Part shown: piece after piece, positions 33,857 to 46,135 of the stretch
Layout of the letters: the number at the start of each line of letters is the position of its first letter
Numbering within the stretch: the stretch's first letter is position 1
From: Combretum micranthum
Taxonomy: Eukaryota; Streptophyta; Magnoliopsida; Myrtales; Combretaceae
Length of the DNA stretch: 64,000 nt
Reading direction: 5' to 3'
NCBI GenBank assembly: GCA_024138025.1
Contig: JAMXBD010000113.1
Location: 372,001-436,000, forward strand
Notes under the pieces: model-generated
What the model saw: only the letters and a program-made list of their open reading frames with translations
What the model was told of the DNA's origin: nothing
Databases searched by the model: none
Translations under genes and position numbers: made by a program

Positions 33857-34418
33857 TGTTAGAATTTGGACTTAATTCATGTACATTTGTGGGATTAATG
33901 CATATGGGCATGTGGACGCACACGCAATTACATAAAAGATTGTTGTATGTTTATTATAAATAAATTATATTATTTGGTCCTTATATTGGTGATCAATTAA
34001 TAATATTATAGTAGGACAATGTCATCTTATATTAGTATAGGTTATAATACATACATATTTTATATGTGTAGATACCCTAGGGCTAGTACTAAAAAAGATG
34101 GATTCTTTCAGTAACTTAGCCTATAAGTTTCATGTTAGAGTTATGGTCCCTAGCTGCATGTGCACTGTATAAATATATTTATGAGAGCCCTTAAACATAA
34201 GTTTTTTAATTGTCTCCCACTCTCATTCTATAGAGTCTTCCCATCACTCATAGAAAAGAGTCTGTGCACATAGGAACCAGAAGATTGTCTATCCCTTTTG
34301 GAATTGTTGTGATTCAATGGAAGAAAGTATGCTTCTACTTTATTTTGTACCCTAATTTTCACACATGTTGATATTGTTGTTTCGAAGTAGGGATTTAGTT
34401 TTGATTAAAATCCCAACA
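33857..34418 (+). repeat. Copia 3' LTR
   Basis: 562 bp, TGTTAGAATTTGG ... AATCCCAACA, collinear with 27895-28459. A TATAAATA box lies at 34168-34175. The TG...CA ends are intact here, unlike in the 5' copy. Confidence 0.92.
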
Positions 34419-36084
34419 CTTCTTGCTTTTGAGAAGAACTCTTTTGTTGTGTTCCTTTGAAATTCATAATAATCATCTTTGTACCTTGAATGGAGATTTG
34501 ATAAGTACAGATCATATAGATGATTTAGCATCTGATAATCCAAGTCTAGAGATAGAAATGTTATTTTCAATGGCACAATCTACTTATGATAGAGTAGATA
34601 ATTTTCTTTTACCTATTAAATGAGGAGAAAAGATTCAGACCGAGTACATCCTACTTGAAATATTAGGTTAATTTCCAATATCTATAATAATTCAAATGGC
34701 TTTATTTGGAAATTAGATATCATAATGAAAGTATTGTAAAATTGGATGAAATCCCAAATATCTAATTCATATGATTAGTTGTAATAACATGATGAGATTC
34801 AGATTCTTATCCTATTCAACTAGTTGTCACAAGGTTGTCTCTCTATGAAATTATAGAATGAGATGAATGAGCAATGCAGAAAAATCAATGGTTCTTTTCT
34901 TTTTCAATCGCAACATGAAACACATAATTTGAACTGAGGGAGTCAATTGGCTACTATTTATTAAAAATGAGTTGAAAGTGTTTGAGTGAATCCTTTGCCC
35001 ATCCTTTGCTTTTATTTTAAATTTAAGTTACTTGTGTGTGTGTGTGTGTGTGTGTGTAAGGTTAAAGGACAACATTAACATCGATTGATACTGAAATAGT
35101 TGCATTGTACATTAATAAGACAATTGAAAAGCACTTTTCTTATGACAAAAAGACAAAAAAAAAAGGGAAACAAGAATAATAAAAATATATTATAATAAGG
35201 ATTAGCAATGAAGGTGGACATTTCTTTCAAAATTTCTTTGAGCTACACATGCTAGAATAGAAGTGTTAATGGTGCAACCCAGAACACAACCTCTCAACTT
35301 GAGTCCAACCCATAAGCCAATTGGGTCGACCACTTGAGCTAAGGCTTTTGAGATCCATAAGGGCACCCATTGCCTTGGCTCAAAATCTGACTAAGTTCTT
35401 CAGCATTTGGTCGATACTACACTTGACATCCATCAGTATATACTCCTTAGGCAGGCTTAGCATGTATGAAAGTGGATTAGTGGGTTTGCCTTACGTTTGT
35501 TTTAACTATTGCCAACTGCGTACTCGCCCATTATCTCATGATACACTCAACTGCTAGGAATAGTCTAGCTATAAATCACCCTCGTCCATTCATGCAAATG
35601 GTAATATCGCTTAAACTATCCTTTACACTCATAATCTATTTATGAATCAACATACTTGCTTACTTGGGTATCAAAGTGATTGTGTTAGGCCTAACTTCGA
35701 CATTTCACCAATCGTATTCTGTTTTGCAGGCCCATAATTCTCCCTAATCCAGTCTGGATTATTAATATTCAATCTCTATCAGATTTAAACTAGCGACAAG
35801 AGTGAAGCAAATCCATAGATTGGATAACATGGTAACCCTTGTGGGATAGATAGATCTTATGTGTGTTTGAACATCTCTTGATTATTTAGTGCGATGGACT
35901 GAATACCATCATTGATAGAATTGTAATTGATCTTGGGACATTGTTGACTGCCACAAAGTAGTGAAGATGATGAAAAGCAAATAGACTACACATAATAGAT
36001 GGCATGACAATCGAGATGGTGCATAATGCTGGAGCATTTGCATGTATAATTGCTCCTTCTGTTTGTTTTAGTGCTTTGGATGAC
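34419..36084. other. Intergenic spacer with (TG)n microsatellite
   Basis: A+T-rich DNA without a supported gene. A (TG)n run spans 35033-35057. A stretch at about 35276-35560 is less A+T rich and reads like diverged LTR material, but no partner was found in the window. Confidence 0.5.
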
Positions 36085-36650
36085 TGGAGGTACAAATGAG
36101 TTAAGCCAAGCTAAGCCAGGCTTTTGTTGGCTTAGGCTCGGCTCGTTTAAATACTTAACAGGCTTAAGCTAAGCTGGGCTCTTAATAAGTTTGAAATATA
36201 TAAGTTCGGGTCATTTACCTATATAGGGTCTACTTGTGTCATATTTTGATCATTTTAATACAATATTTTTATCTTTTTCAAATAGATATTCGTCAAAAAA
36301 TAAATACCGATGAAAAGCTAATAGTATTATTCATAAATTGATCAAACAGATATAATATAGATATGAACCATAAGATACATGTATAATACAAATACAAATC
36401 TGATACAGATACGATAGATATTAAAATCAAACAATCTAAACTAACCTATAATTATATTTTTAATTATAATTTATAATAATAAATTAGTATAAATAATTAT
36501 ATATAATATTATATTAATATATATTCATAATATTATATATATTAACTGGGTCTGTTTGTGAGCCTAAGGATAATGTTAGGCCCGACTCAATTAGCTAAAC
36601 AAGTCTGGGTTCGAGCTCGAGTAACTTTAACTCGTTTGCAGCCTATAGAT
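36085..36650. mobile_element. hAT-type MITE-like element
   Basis: The left end GGTACAAATGAGTTAAGCC and the right end, read inward, GGCTGCAAACGAGTTAAAG, are imperfect inverted repeats of the plant hAT MITE type (GGTGTAAACGAG-like ends). Inside are clusters of GCTCGG/AGCTCGAG words on both sides and a very A+T-rich centre. The flanking octamers TGGATGAC and TAGATAAC match at six of eight positions, a possible decayed target duplication. No transposase is present. The exact ends are approximate. Confidence 0.5.
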
Positions 36651-36970
36651 AACAAAATAGGCTATGAGATAGTAAATAAAATGCAACACACTTCCAGACC
36701 TTATGGCTTGTTACATGATAAGCACCATCTTCAAGGGCGAGTCTAAGGGTGGCTAATGGGGGCCCTAGGCCTCCAAACTTAGAAAAAATATTTTTTTTAA
36801 TGTATTTAAAAAAATTATATATTATACATACATTATAAAGAGAAAATCATGACATAAAAATAAATATGGTGTAGTGATTAAGTATTTATTTTCACATCCA
36901 TGAGATCATTAGTTCGAATGGCTATACCTTTTTTTTTTTTACTTTTTTAACATGCATTTATTACATTAAC

Positions 36971-37012
<42 letters not shown>

Positions 37013-40000
37013 GTTTCTTTTTAACTTTTTCCTTTCATAATAATTAATAGCATTAAATTCTTCTTATCATAAAATCAAATCGAACTAAATAAATTCTTAT
37101 GAATAATTGTCTATATTATTTAATTCAGGGCGAGGGTTTTGGTGCCGACACCTTTTTTTATCTTCATAATTACAATCTAATCCTTTTATATAATTTTTAT
37201 TACAGCTTTTACCAACTTTTATACTAATTATAAATTAATTTCATAGGGGTAGATTTGAACATTAAAAAGTTGTTCTTATCTTTCTAATTTTTAAAAACTA
37301 TCTAATTAATACAAAATCCACCAGTATATAGGTGTTCTATTAATTGCATAGCAGTTCACAAGTTCAACCAATATCTATTATCCATAAAACATGCATGTAC
37401 ACATGCAATCACCATAAATTGTTCCATATAACTGCATGTCCATGGTACACTAGTAGTTCTTCTCTTCTTAATCACGATTAGAAAACAATTGTCTGATGTC
37501 TGATAAACTGCATGTGAAAAATTCCAGTAAATGGCACTATTTGTCACATCCTTATGCAATTGAATATATTTTGAAATAGCTTTTCCATGAAGTGCAACTT
37601 TATTGTTGATAATAAATAGAGAAAGTTTTTCCTTTTTTAAATCCTTTGGGTTCAAGATACAGGCTCATTTCATTCGATATATTACACGTAACATGCTGAT
37701 GCAATTTCTAGGTTTAGAGGATGTGCACACAAGATCATGTTTAGAACGAAATGGTAGTTGAGAAAATTCAGGATAGGATAGAACAAACGAAGATTAACAA
37801 ACACGAAGCATATGAGCAAAATGCTGCAAGCCTGCAACTAAGTAGTCCACCGATGCCACTAACATAATAGGTCTCATTATGACAACTCTGGTGCTTCGAC
37901 AACTGGCACCAAATGAGGATTCATTCAGCAACAAGTGTTGGAGAACATCGAATTGGAAGCCACCAAACGTCAACCATGCCAAGACATGGCACTAAAAAGC
38001 TAAGATATGGATTTTTATTTGCAATAAAACCTTTTGCTTTTATTATTATTATTATTATTTTGCTTACTTTATTTTCAATTTGCAGTACTTCTTCCAAATT
38101 TGTCACAAAGACCATAAACATAATCACAATGTGTAGAATAATTATTTTTTTTGGGTAGTTTTGAAATAAGAGAGACAAGATGAGAATTTTATATGTCTTT
38201 TGGATGTTAAGGAGTTGGTTATAAGAATTAATAAGTGGATGTGGATGGTCAGTGTGTTTAGATTTTGTGAAAAATAGATTCTTTTTAGTTTGTCTTTGGA
38301 TTGTAACAATGTTTGTTTTCTGTGTGTAGCATTAACAATTTTAAAAACAAGAACAAATCTATTTTTTTTCTTTTTAAAATATATAGATAATAATTCTATA
38401 TATTATGTTGGGGATTTAATGTAATGATTTTTTCTATAGATTTTGTATATTTTGGCAAATGCAAAAAATAATTGGAAATTTCCTTTCTTTTTTCTATTTT
38501 TATTTTCCTATCCTTAAAACTTAATATTATGTAGGTTTATAACATTGTGAGCTCAATTTCAATGATTATTGTTAATTTAATAACTTGATTTATATAGGAT
38601 GTGATGAAATTAGTTAAATAAGTTGTTAATCATTTATTATTTTGCATCTTAAAATGCAGTTTACTAGTGTTGGATACTCAAATTTTATTATTTGCTCAAT
38701 AAATTATTTGCTTTTTATTTCCAAATGTGGCCAATTCAGTACATTAGCAAGATAAAATTCAATTTATGTAGTTATTTGCAACAATTAATTATGCATGAAT
38801 GCATTTTAGAAGAAAACTCTAATACATTGATTTATGGATTTAGGTTTGAATTTAGAGCTATATATTCACATTTCAATATATAAGTATCTATATTTATATA
38901 ATTTGCTACACAAAGAACTCCCTTTGATTTTTTGAACGAAGTTAAAAAAAATTGATGAAAAAACCTTTTTCCCCAACCTATATGCACTGTTGTTTATTAA
39001 TATATAATGTTTAATATATGGGAGTTATATATTTAGTGTAACATTTTTCAATGATGAATGAAATGCTCATAAATCAAATGAATATTATACTCTATTTTAT
39101 AGCTATTATAATTTTTACATATTTTATGATTTTAATGTGAGTTGATAAGGAGTAGAAATGGGAAAATCCATAGATATCTATTAAAGGCTAAATATTAAAT
39201 CATCACTAACTTTAATTTGCTCTAAGTTAATGAAAAGGTTGCATAATTATATAGTGGTTATTATTAATAAGTTTATATATTTTGCATGTGCATAGTGAAT
39301 GCTATTTCTGCTAGTTTTATAATCAAGGTATACCATAAGTAATAATCATATTATCTATATTGCAATCAAATCTTATTGCACACTAATTATATAATTTGAT
39401 TTAATAACTTTTTTCTACAATTAATATTATTAAAATGCACATGAATTATTGAATAACTATCTTATCTATATATATTTTATGATCTATTTGTTCCAAAAGC
39501 ATTCATATTGTAGATTAATTGTATAATTTGATTTAGTAACATTTTTTTCTATATGTAATTTTAAGAAAATGAACATAACTTATTGAATAGAATTATATCC
39601 AGATATATTTTATAATTTGTTTTTTTGTTAAAATAAAAAATTTATATAGATATTAACTCCATATTTTTTATTAATAATTAATTTTCAAGTGACACATATA
39701 CAATCTCTTATAAAATGCACTAAATACTCTTAATTATTATATGAATGATTTTTTTTTCATGAAATTTTAAAAACTATGACAGTAAAATCATTATGAAATT
39801 CTCATAAAATATATAAGATGTAATATAATTGCAATAGGGAGTAAATATAAATAATTTCAAGATTAACTTAATTAAGATCCAATTTTGCATCCGCCCCTAA
39901 TCATGTCCTTAATCAATTTCAATTAATTTACCAGATGCTAGCATTAAGTCTTATATATTGCAGGTCAGTCTACATTAATTTTTTTTTCTAACATTTCTTA

Positions 40001-40406
40001 ATGTGTTTTTAGTTCCAACTCTTAAACATAACTTGTTTTAGTGATTTATTAATTAATAGGACAAATTATACCCAATTTTGACACTTCAACTCATTTTCGA
40101 AACATGAAAACTAAATATGACACTGCCATAGCAACAACATCATGGATTCTATGCCGTGTAAAGTAAAACCGACCCTCAAGTATAACTAAATCCCATTATT
40201 TGCATGCTAAATTTATTAACACATAAAAATCACATAAGTGAATTCCAAAGTCAAGTCATAAACCAAACTAACGAAAGATACAAAGGTCTATTTCAACACA
40301 ATTGAACTAAATTCTTGTGATATGCGTTTGTTAATGTACATTGATGCTTCCACATATTACAAGTAACATAGGAGACATCTTTATTTTTCTCTTGAAAACC
40401 CTTCTA
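36651..40406. other. A+T-rich intergenic region, possible decayed transposon
   Basis: No gene is supported. A (CT)n(AT)n microsatellite spans 36974-37012. AGGGCGAGTCTAAGGG at about 36734 and the opposite-strand AGGGGCGGATGCAAAA at about 39898 could be the diverged ends of a 3.2-kb non-autonomous DNA transposon, but no target duplication was found. The inside is almost featureless A+T-rich DNA. Confidence 0.4.
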
Positions 40407-40411
40407 ACTTT

Positions 40412-41084
40412 TGTGAAAATAGATTGTCAATTATGTCATCTATAATGTAGATCTTGTACTTGAAATAAAGAAGAAGAATGAAATAAAATCATAGTGCTCA
40501 TGATTAGCACGCTTGTGATCTTCATTGTCACATACCTAATTTTATTTTGACGGTTATTTTTGAAAGATTGCAACTTTTGATGAATTTCTTAAAGAGTTTC
40601 ATATATTTGGGTTGTGTCCATTCATGATGATGATTCATGTTAATTAATAACTAACTAACTTGAAATCCAAATGATACAACCCATGTCCAAATGATGTGAC
40701 TTTTGGAGAAAGTTGTGATGGTTGGAATATCTAACCATTGTATAAAATGTGTTGCATCTAGTAGAAATGATACTAATGGATAGATGAATTCTTCTCTTTA
40801 TTTTTTCTTTCTTCTTAGCAAAATACATATACACATGCATCTCAAATTTCTTTCAAGTGTCGTTTGATACTTGAATATTTGCTATTCAAGTATCATGACT
40901 TAGTTGTATTCTGGGGGAATTTCGCATTCAAATCCCATAGCAAACCTAGTGTGGGGGCGTAAATTTTCTAAGGAAAGCGATTGCATTCATGCCTTTAATT
41001 CTATCTTTGTTCTAAATTTCATCAAACCAAATTTACAATCTTCTACAAATTATTTATTTTCATTAACCAAATTTTTTCTTAACA
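40412..41084 (+). repeat. Outer element 5' LTR
   Basis: 673 bp beginning TGTGAAAATAGATTG and ending TTCTTAACA. Clearly collinear with 54670-55325 but with many substitutions and small indels, so the insertion is old. Confidence 0.88.
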
Positions 41085-42932
41085 ATCTTAGAGAATTTAA
41101 ATTAAAGTTAGTGAAAGGAATGTGGTTTTGAAATTGTAATAAAAACTTTTACAAGATTAGAATTCTTTGATGGAAGAAACTTCGTGTTAATGAAGATGAG
41201 ACATCATAAGGATGCAAGCTTTCAAGAAACTAATGGTGATGGCCAATTTCCATGCAAATTTTGCAATTAAATTTATCTATGATGTGTGAAATATAATTGG
41301 TATGATAAGCATATTTGTCATAGATAAAATGAAATTTGATTTTAAGAAATGGATGGAGATTGTAAAATTAAAAGTTAAGTGTTTGCGTATATTCAATATA
41401 TAAATATGCATTATGAACAAATTTCTATATAAATTGTGTTCAATGAGCGTTATCTTTTGAATTCATATTTCTATGAAATTATATATAAAGATTGAAAATA
41501 TGCTTCATAGTTATATAGTATGACTTAGTCATATGTGAAGAACGAATGCAAGCATTTCTATGAAATATAAATATTGTATTTTATTCATTGAAGAAAAGGA
41601 AAAGTAAGGGAGAATGTCTTCATTTGTGTATTTGTAAGGGTAATGAATTTCTATTGAATAAGAAGATGAGTAATTTACATCTTATTTGATCATATTAATA
41701 GGTTGAAATTTCTTATTTGAATCTTAGATTTGTTGTTATCTTTTGATCTTTATATGATCAACAAGAAAAGGTGTGAGTATTCTCTTTATGGGGAAATAAT
41801 TTTCTTTGATTTGTTCAAATTAGAATTTATGTGATCTTAAATTGTATTTATTGATAAAATTTAAAAGTCACTACAACTAAATGTTAGATTCTTGAATGTA
41901 ATGTTATCGCAAAATGAAAAGGTGAAAATTGTATTGACAATTTATCTATGTGATTTTTATTATAATTTATGATATGAAGTTTCTTTTATCAAATTTATAT
42001 GATAATATTGAATTGTATATTGTATATGGATCATAAAGTAAATTACGGAATTGTTTATTTTATGAAATTTCTTACATGGCATTAATTGAATTTCATGGTT
42101 TGCACAAAGTTGATATACAACTTGCAATATGTACTAAGTTATGTATGTGTTATTGATGATATGTTATGTTTTAATATAATCCCATTTTTGGAAGTTAACA
42201 TTTCTTCTAGTGAAATCTATGATAGGAGAAAATCAATTTAATGAAATATTTAAAGTGTGGGGGTGGATTTAAGACATGAAACTTAAGGTTGTAACTGGTA
42301 TATGTATATCTATACCGGTATGAAAACAAAATTTAATAGTGAGTGAAATGAAAGATTTAATTTAGAAATAGGCTTGGTGTTTATAATTATATCTAATGGT
42401 GTATTGAAACTCCCACTAGTGAAAATAAGTTATTTGGTGTTAATTATCGTGATAAAGTATCTTAGTGATCCTTTGATAATGAAAAATAGGATTAATGTAC
42501 AATATATGAAAAGTTTCGTACTTGTCAAGTCGTTATAGGACTTGATTCAAATATTAATTTGACTTGGGTTATAGTGTCAAATATTTATAGAGAATATTTC
42601 TTAAGGAATGAGTTTCAATTTGAGAAAAATTATAGTGTAATCATGTGCCATTCTAATAATTAAAGATTAAGTGTTCAATAAGTGTATTTGATTTCAATTC
42701 AAATTGGTGAATTTAAATTGAAAAGATACTTATTTAGTGTTAAAAGTGTAGAGGTATAGTGGGGGGTTAAGCGATAGATCAATAAATTTGATCCACACCA
42801 CAAACTACATTTGTGTGTATATTGAAATTTGTCGAATTAGAATGGCTAAGAAAATGAAATAGAGTTGTGATCATATCCTTTGTTAACCATTTCTATCTTT
42901 GTGATAATGAAGTAATAATATCTTGAGATTAC
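41085..42932 (+). other. Outer element internal region, left part
   Basis: A+T-rich sequence with no supported frame apart from the possible Gag remnant at 41160-41260. It is interrupted at 42938 by the nested element and resumes at 53981. Confidence 0.6.
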
Positions 42933-42937
42933 AATAT
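42933..42937 (+). repeat. Nested element target duplication, left (AATAT)
   Basis: AATAT directly before the nested 5' LTR, repeated exactly at 53976-53980. Confidence 0.93.
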
Positions 42938-43590
42938 TGTAGATGTACAAATCTGATTACAAAGGCCTTGAGCCTAATTATTATTTGGATTTAACTCTTT
43001 GGGCTAATGTGACAGGGCTTAAAGAGTTAGGCCCAATCCAATTGGGATGATCATGGGAGTTTTGGCATGGAAGGCTTGGAGTAGGGCCCGTTGGAATTGG
43101 CCTGTCCAATTCCAACCTTTCTCAAATTGGCTCACACACATTGCTATGAAGGCCTCAATGGGCCTGGGTCCATAAGGGAGCCCACAACCATATCCATAAT
43201 GAGAGGGACTCATCCTAGTCGTTGGTCGTCTGTCGCATCCGACGGACGACATCGACAGCTGGATTCTCTATAAATACCTTAGTCCTTACCTCATTTAAGA
43301 AAGGTGAAATCTTGGACGAACGCCGTCGTGCTGCCGGATTTTCGTCTTGGTGAATCAATTACTCGATTCACTCAAGAACGCACACGATATTCGTTGTACT
43401 TAGTGAGGTTGATGCTCAATAGCTCCATCGCCTGTCACACGTGTGTTAGAGCCTATTGAGATTGCCTACTCCTCCTCCCTACACGATACTCTCTTGATCA
43501 TCCTATCACGTGTTGTTTCCCTAGGTCACGCGTAGCACGATAGTCACGCAACACGCACGTGATCGTTGCATCCGGATTCATACCCACACA
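42938..43590 (+). repeat. Nested element 5' LTR
   Basis: 653 bp, TGTAGATGTACAAATC ... CATACCCACACA. Much less A+T rich than its surroundings. It carries a TATAAATA box at 43269-43276 and several ACGTG-type words (for example CACGTG near 43505 and CACGTG near 43557) that could be regulatory. Confidence 0.95.
43269..43276 (+). promoter_or_regulatory. Nested element LTR TATA box
   Basis: TATAAATA within CTCTATAAATACC, preserved at 53654-53661 in the 3' LTR. The likely transcription start would be about 30 bp downstream, giving an R-U5 portion of nearly 300 bp. Confidence 0.65.
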
Positions 43591-43594
43591 TTTT

Positions 43595-43613
43595 TGGCGA
43601 CTCCACTGGGGAC
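43595..43613 (+). other. Nested element primer binding site (tRNA-Arg type)
   Basis: TGGCGACTCCACTGGGGAC, four bases after the LTR. Identical in sequence to the Ogre site at 17143-17161 (minus strand). Confidence 0.92.
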
Positions 43614-43631
43614 AGGGAAATCAACACTTGC

Positions 43632-45340
43632 ATGATGGCACCTCCAAGAAAGAGACCAACCGATCCTACTGAGAGTACAACTCAAGAAACTAATGTTGAT
43701 CCCGAGGCTACTGAACATGACATGCCAGCACTTGAGGATGTGAACCAACCTACTAGTGCTAAAATCGATAATGCTGCGATCTTGCGTGCTGTGCAAGAAA
43801 ATACCAAGCAAGTCAATCAATCGATGCAAGAGTCTGCAAGACAATTCCAACAATTCATGACAATATTTGCTCAGTACCAGCTTGGAATAGCTGCTATTGC
43901 TGCCACGCAACAAGGTGCGACTTCGTCGACCCCTGTTGTTATTGCGCAACAACGCGCTTCTCAGGCACCTCAAGTTGCTCCACCTGCTAATCCTACTCCT
44001 ATTCCTGAACAAGATCCTACCAGAGTTGGAGAGCAAATCCCTCCATTAGAGCCTGCAATCACGCAATCGCTTGCACCTCAGGTAATGAATACTTGAATAC
44101 AACTTGGAACACCATCAACTTCCCAGCCTGCATTACACGCTCAACTTGGAGGATCTTCATCCTCACAGGCTACACCACCAATTGTCATTGGTGGACCTAC
44201 TATTCAACCCAATGCGACTTTACTCCAAACGGCCACTCCAGCTACGCCAATTGAAGTTACTACTTCAACTCCTAAAGGTACTTTCGTCACGAAGGAAGAT
44301 CTGGACATGTACCTAAGGGAAATACAAGCTAAGTCAGATGTGGGAGTATTGGATCTCAAACTCCCATACAATCAACGTATTACTGCTAAGCCATATCCTC
44401 AGGACTACGTGAGTCCAAAATTCATGCTATTCAATGGTAAAAAGGGAAGTGCCAAGGAACATTTGTTGAAGTTCATTGAAACACTAGAGGTTTATGGATT
44501 TGATGATGATTTAAAGCTGAAAGAATTTTCTAAGTCCCTCACAGAGAAAGCGTACACTTGGTACGTCAACCTTCCCCCTGGATCTGTAGATTCATGGGCA
44601 ACCATGTGCAAATGTTCCTAGAGAATTCTTCTCCACACAAGAACGAGTGACCTTGACTGATATGGGACGAATCCGTCAAAAGCCCAAGGAAGACTTGATG
44701 GATTATATGAGCGCTTCAGGGAGCGTTCACTAGACATCCAAGACATATGTGATGAAAGAGAGCTGGTGAAAATTTGTATCCAAGGCATGTTTACTGAGTA
44801 CGCGGTGCATCTAGAAAATCTTTCTTTAGCTTCATTCTCCACTCTGGTTGAGAATGCGCGAAGGACTAACAATTCTGTCGCGACAGAGGAGGAAATATGA
44901 AGTTTAACAAGAGAGATCCATCGGTGAATTTGGCTCAAAGTGAAGATTTCAAAGAAGGGAAGAAACCAAGAGTTGAGAAGCCCAAGGGTGAGAGGGCAAA
45001 AGAAGCACTAACATATCCTTGCTCAATGGGAAAGGTGTACGCTGTGCTAGATCAGTGGTTAAGAGATGGAAATCTCAAACTCCCAAGAGTAGAACGTTTG
45101 CCAACTCAGGAAGAAAAAAATAATCCTAAATTTTGTAGATTTCACAGGATTGTGGGGCATCCTACTAAGGATTGTTTTACTTTGAAGAGGATCTTTAATG
45201 AAAGAGTTGAGAATGGTGAACTTATCATCGAGAATAATGATGTCAGGAATAACCCACTTCCAGCTCATGGCAATCAACGTGGTGCTGTGAATGCCATTAC
45301 CCATGATCCTACTATATGGAGTCAACAGACACACAGCTAG
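43632..45340 (+). pseudogene. Gag of nested gag-only element
   Basis: Starts MMAPPRKRPTDPTES at 43632. The first 154 codons are rich in Q, P and A; a single in-frame TGA at 44094 interrupts, and the same frame continues to MYLREIQAKSDVGVLDL (44307) and the capsid segment EHLLKFIETLEVYGFDDDL. One-base losses near 44612 and 44702 shift the frame through ERVTLTDMGRIRQKPKEDL and QGMFTEYAVHLENLSLASF. The frame recovers at 44897 and ends with the zinc knuckle CRFHRIVGHPTKDCFTLKR (about 45137-45195), typical of plant Ty3/gypsy Gag. Few lesions for its length agree with the young LTRs. Gag would form the particle; this copy would make only truncated pieces. Confidence 0.9.
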
Positions 45341-46135
45341 TTGGGGGACATGAAGAAAATGACAATACACTCAAAATTGAAACTCATGGGGATGATAATG
45401 TCATCTTTACTTTACTAAAGACTTCAAATTTTAAGAATTTCTTTGATCTCCTTGGATTTGATGATCATGCACGATTTGCAGCAACGACTGTACTTAACCA
45501 AATTGCGCAAGGTCATTATAGTGGATGCGACATAGTTCAACCTAAGAAAGGAGTGGTCTCTACAAGGGATTATGCAATTACATTTACTAGAACTGATGCA
45601 CACTTGAAGAACTTCAATCACAATCGTCCTTTGTATGTAGAGAGTATACTCAATGGTTACCCCATCAAGAGGACATTTATCGATAATGGATCCTCACTCA
45701 ATATCATGCCCATGTCTACTTTCAAAGCTGCAAAGAATAGATATCCGATACTTGATGAAGCATCCCATCGCAGTGAATAGTTTTATCGAATCTTCTACAA
45801 TGACAATGGGTTATGTCAAAGCAAGTTTTAAAGTTGGGCCCATTCATAGCCTTGCTACATTTCATGTAATTGATGCACCGGTGTCCTATCACCTTCTCAT
45901 AGGAAGGACATGGCTGCACGAGTACAACATGATACCCTCAACACAACATCAGTGCATGAAAGGTCATTGGAGTGGAAGTGATATCCTAATCCATGCGACA
46001 AAGAATCCATTCAATCGTAATGAACTCCACTTTGCTGAAGCTACCTTTTTCTATGAACATGAACAAGAAAATGAAGCAGATATGACTTTAGTGGAATCCA
46101 ATGCGGAATCACTACCCACAGAGAGAAGAAATTAA
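45316..46135 (+). pseudogene. Retropepsin of nested element
   Basis: Follows Gag with a change of frame. Segments include FARFAATTVLNQIA-like HARFAATTVLNQIAQGHY and the aspartic protease active site FIDNGSSLNIMPMST (about 45676-45720). After another frame change, GYVKASFKVGPIHS and YHLLIGRTWLHEYNMIPST (about 45887-45945) form the flap and C-terminal part. The frame closes with NAESLPTERRN at 46135. No polymerase frame follows, which sets this element apart from an autonomous Ty3/gypsy. Confidence 0.88.

Larger units (their letters stand above)
27895..34418 (+). mobile_element. Ty1/copia retrotransposon, decayed and internally deleted
   Basis: A 6,524-bp element with LTRs of about 563 bp, an initiator-methionine-type primer site, a long leader, gag, integrase, RT and RNase H relics in Copia order, and a polypurine tract. 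The flanking bases CTTTT and CTTCT are a near-perfect 5-bp target duplication. The LTRs differ at many positions, and every frame has stops. The protease and integrase N-terminus are missing. An old, dead copy. Confidence 0.92.

Noticed and set aside
37356..37655. 99-codon minus-strand frame
   Set aside because: No recognisable domain, A+T-rich surroundings and no splice or promoter context.
43019..43273. 77- and 60-codon frames on opposite strands, repeated at 53404-53658
   Set aside because: They lie inside the nested element LTRs and are conserved only because the LTRs are near-identical.
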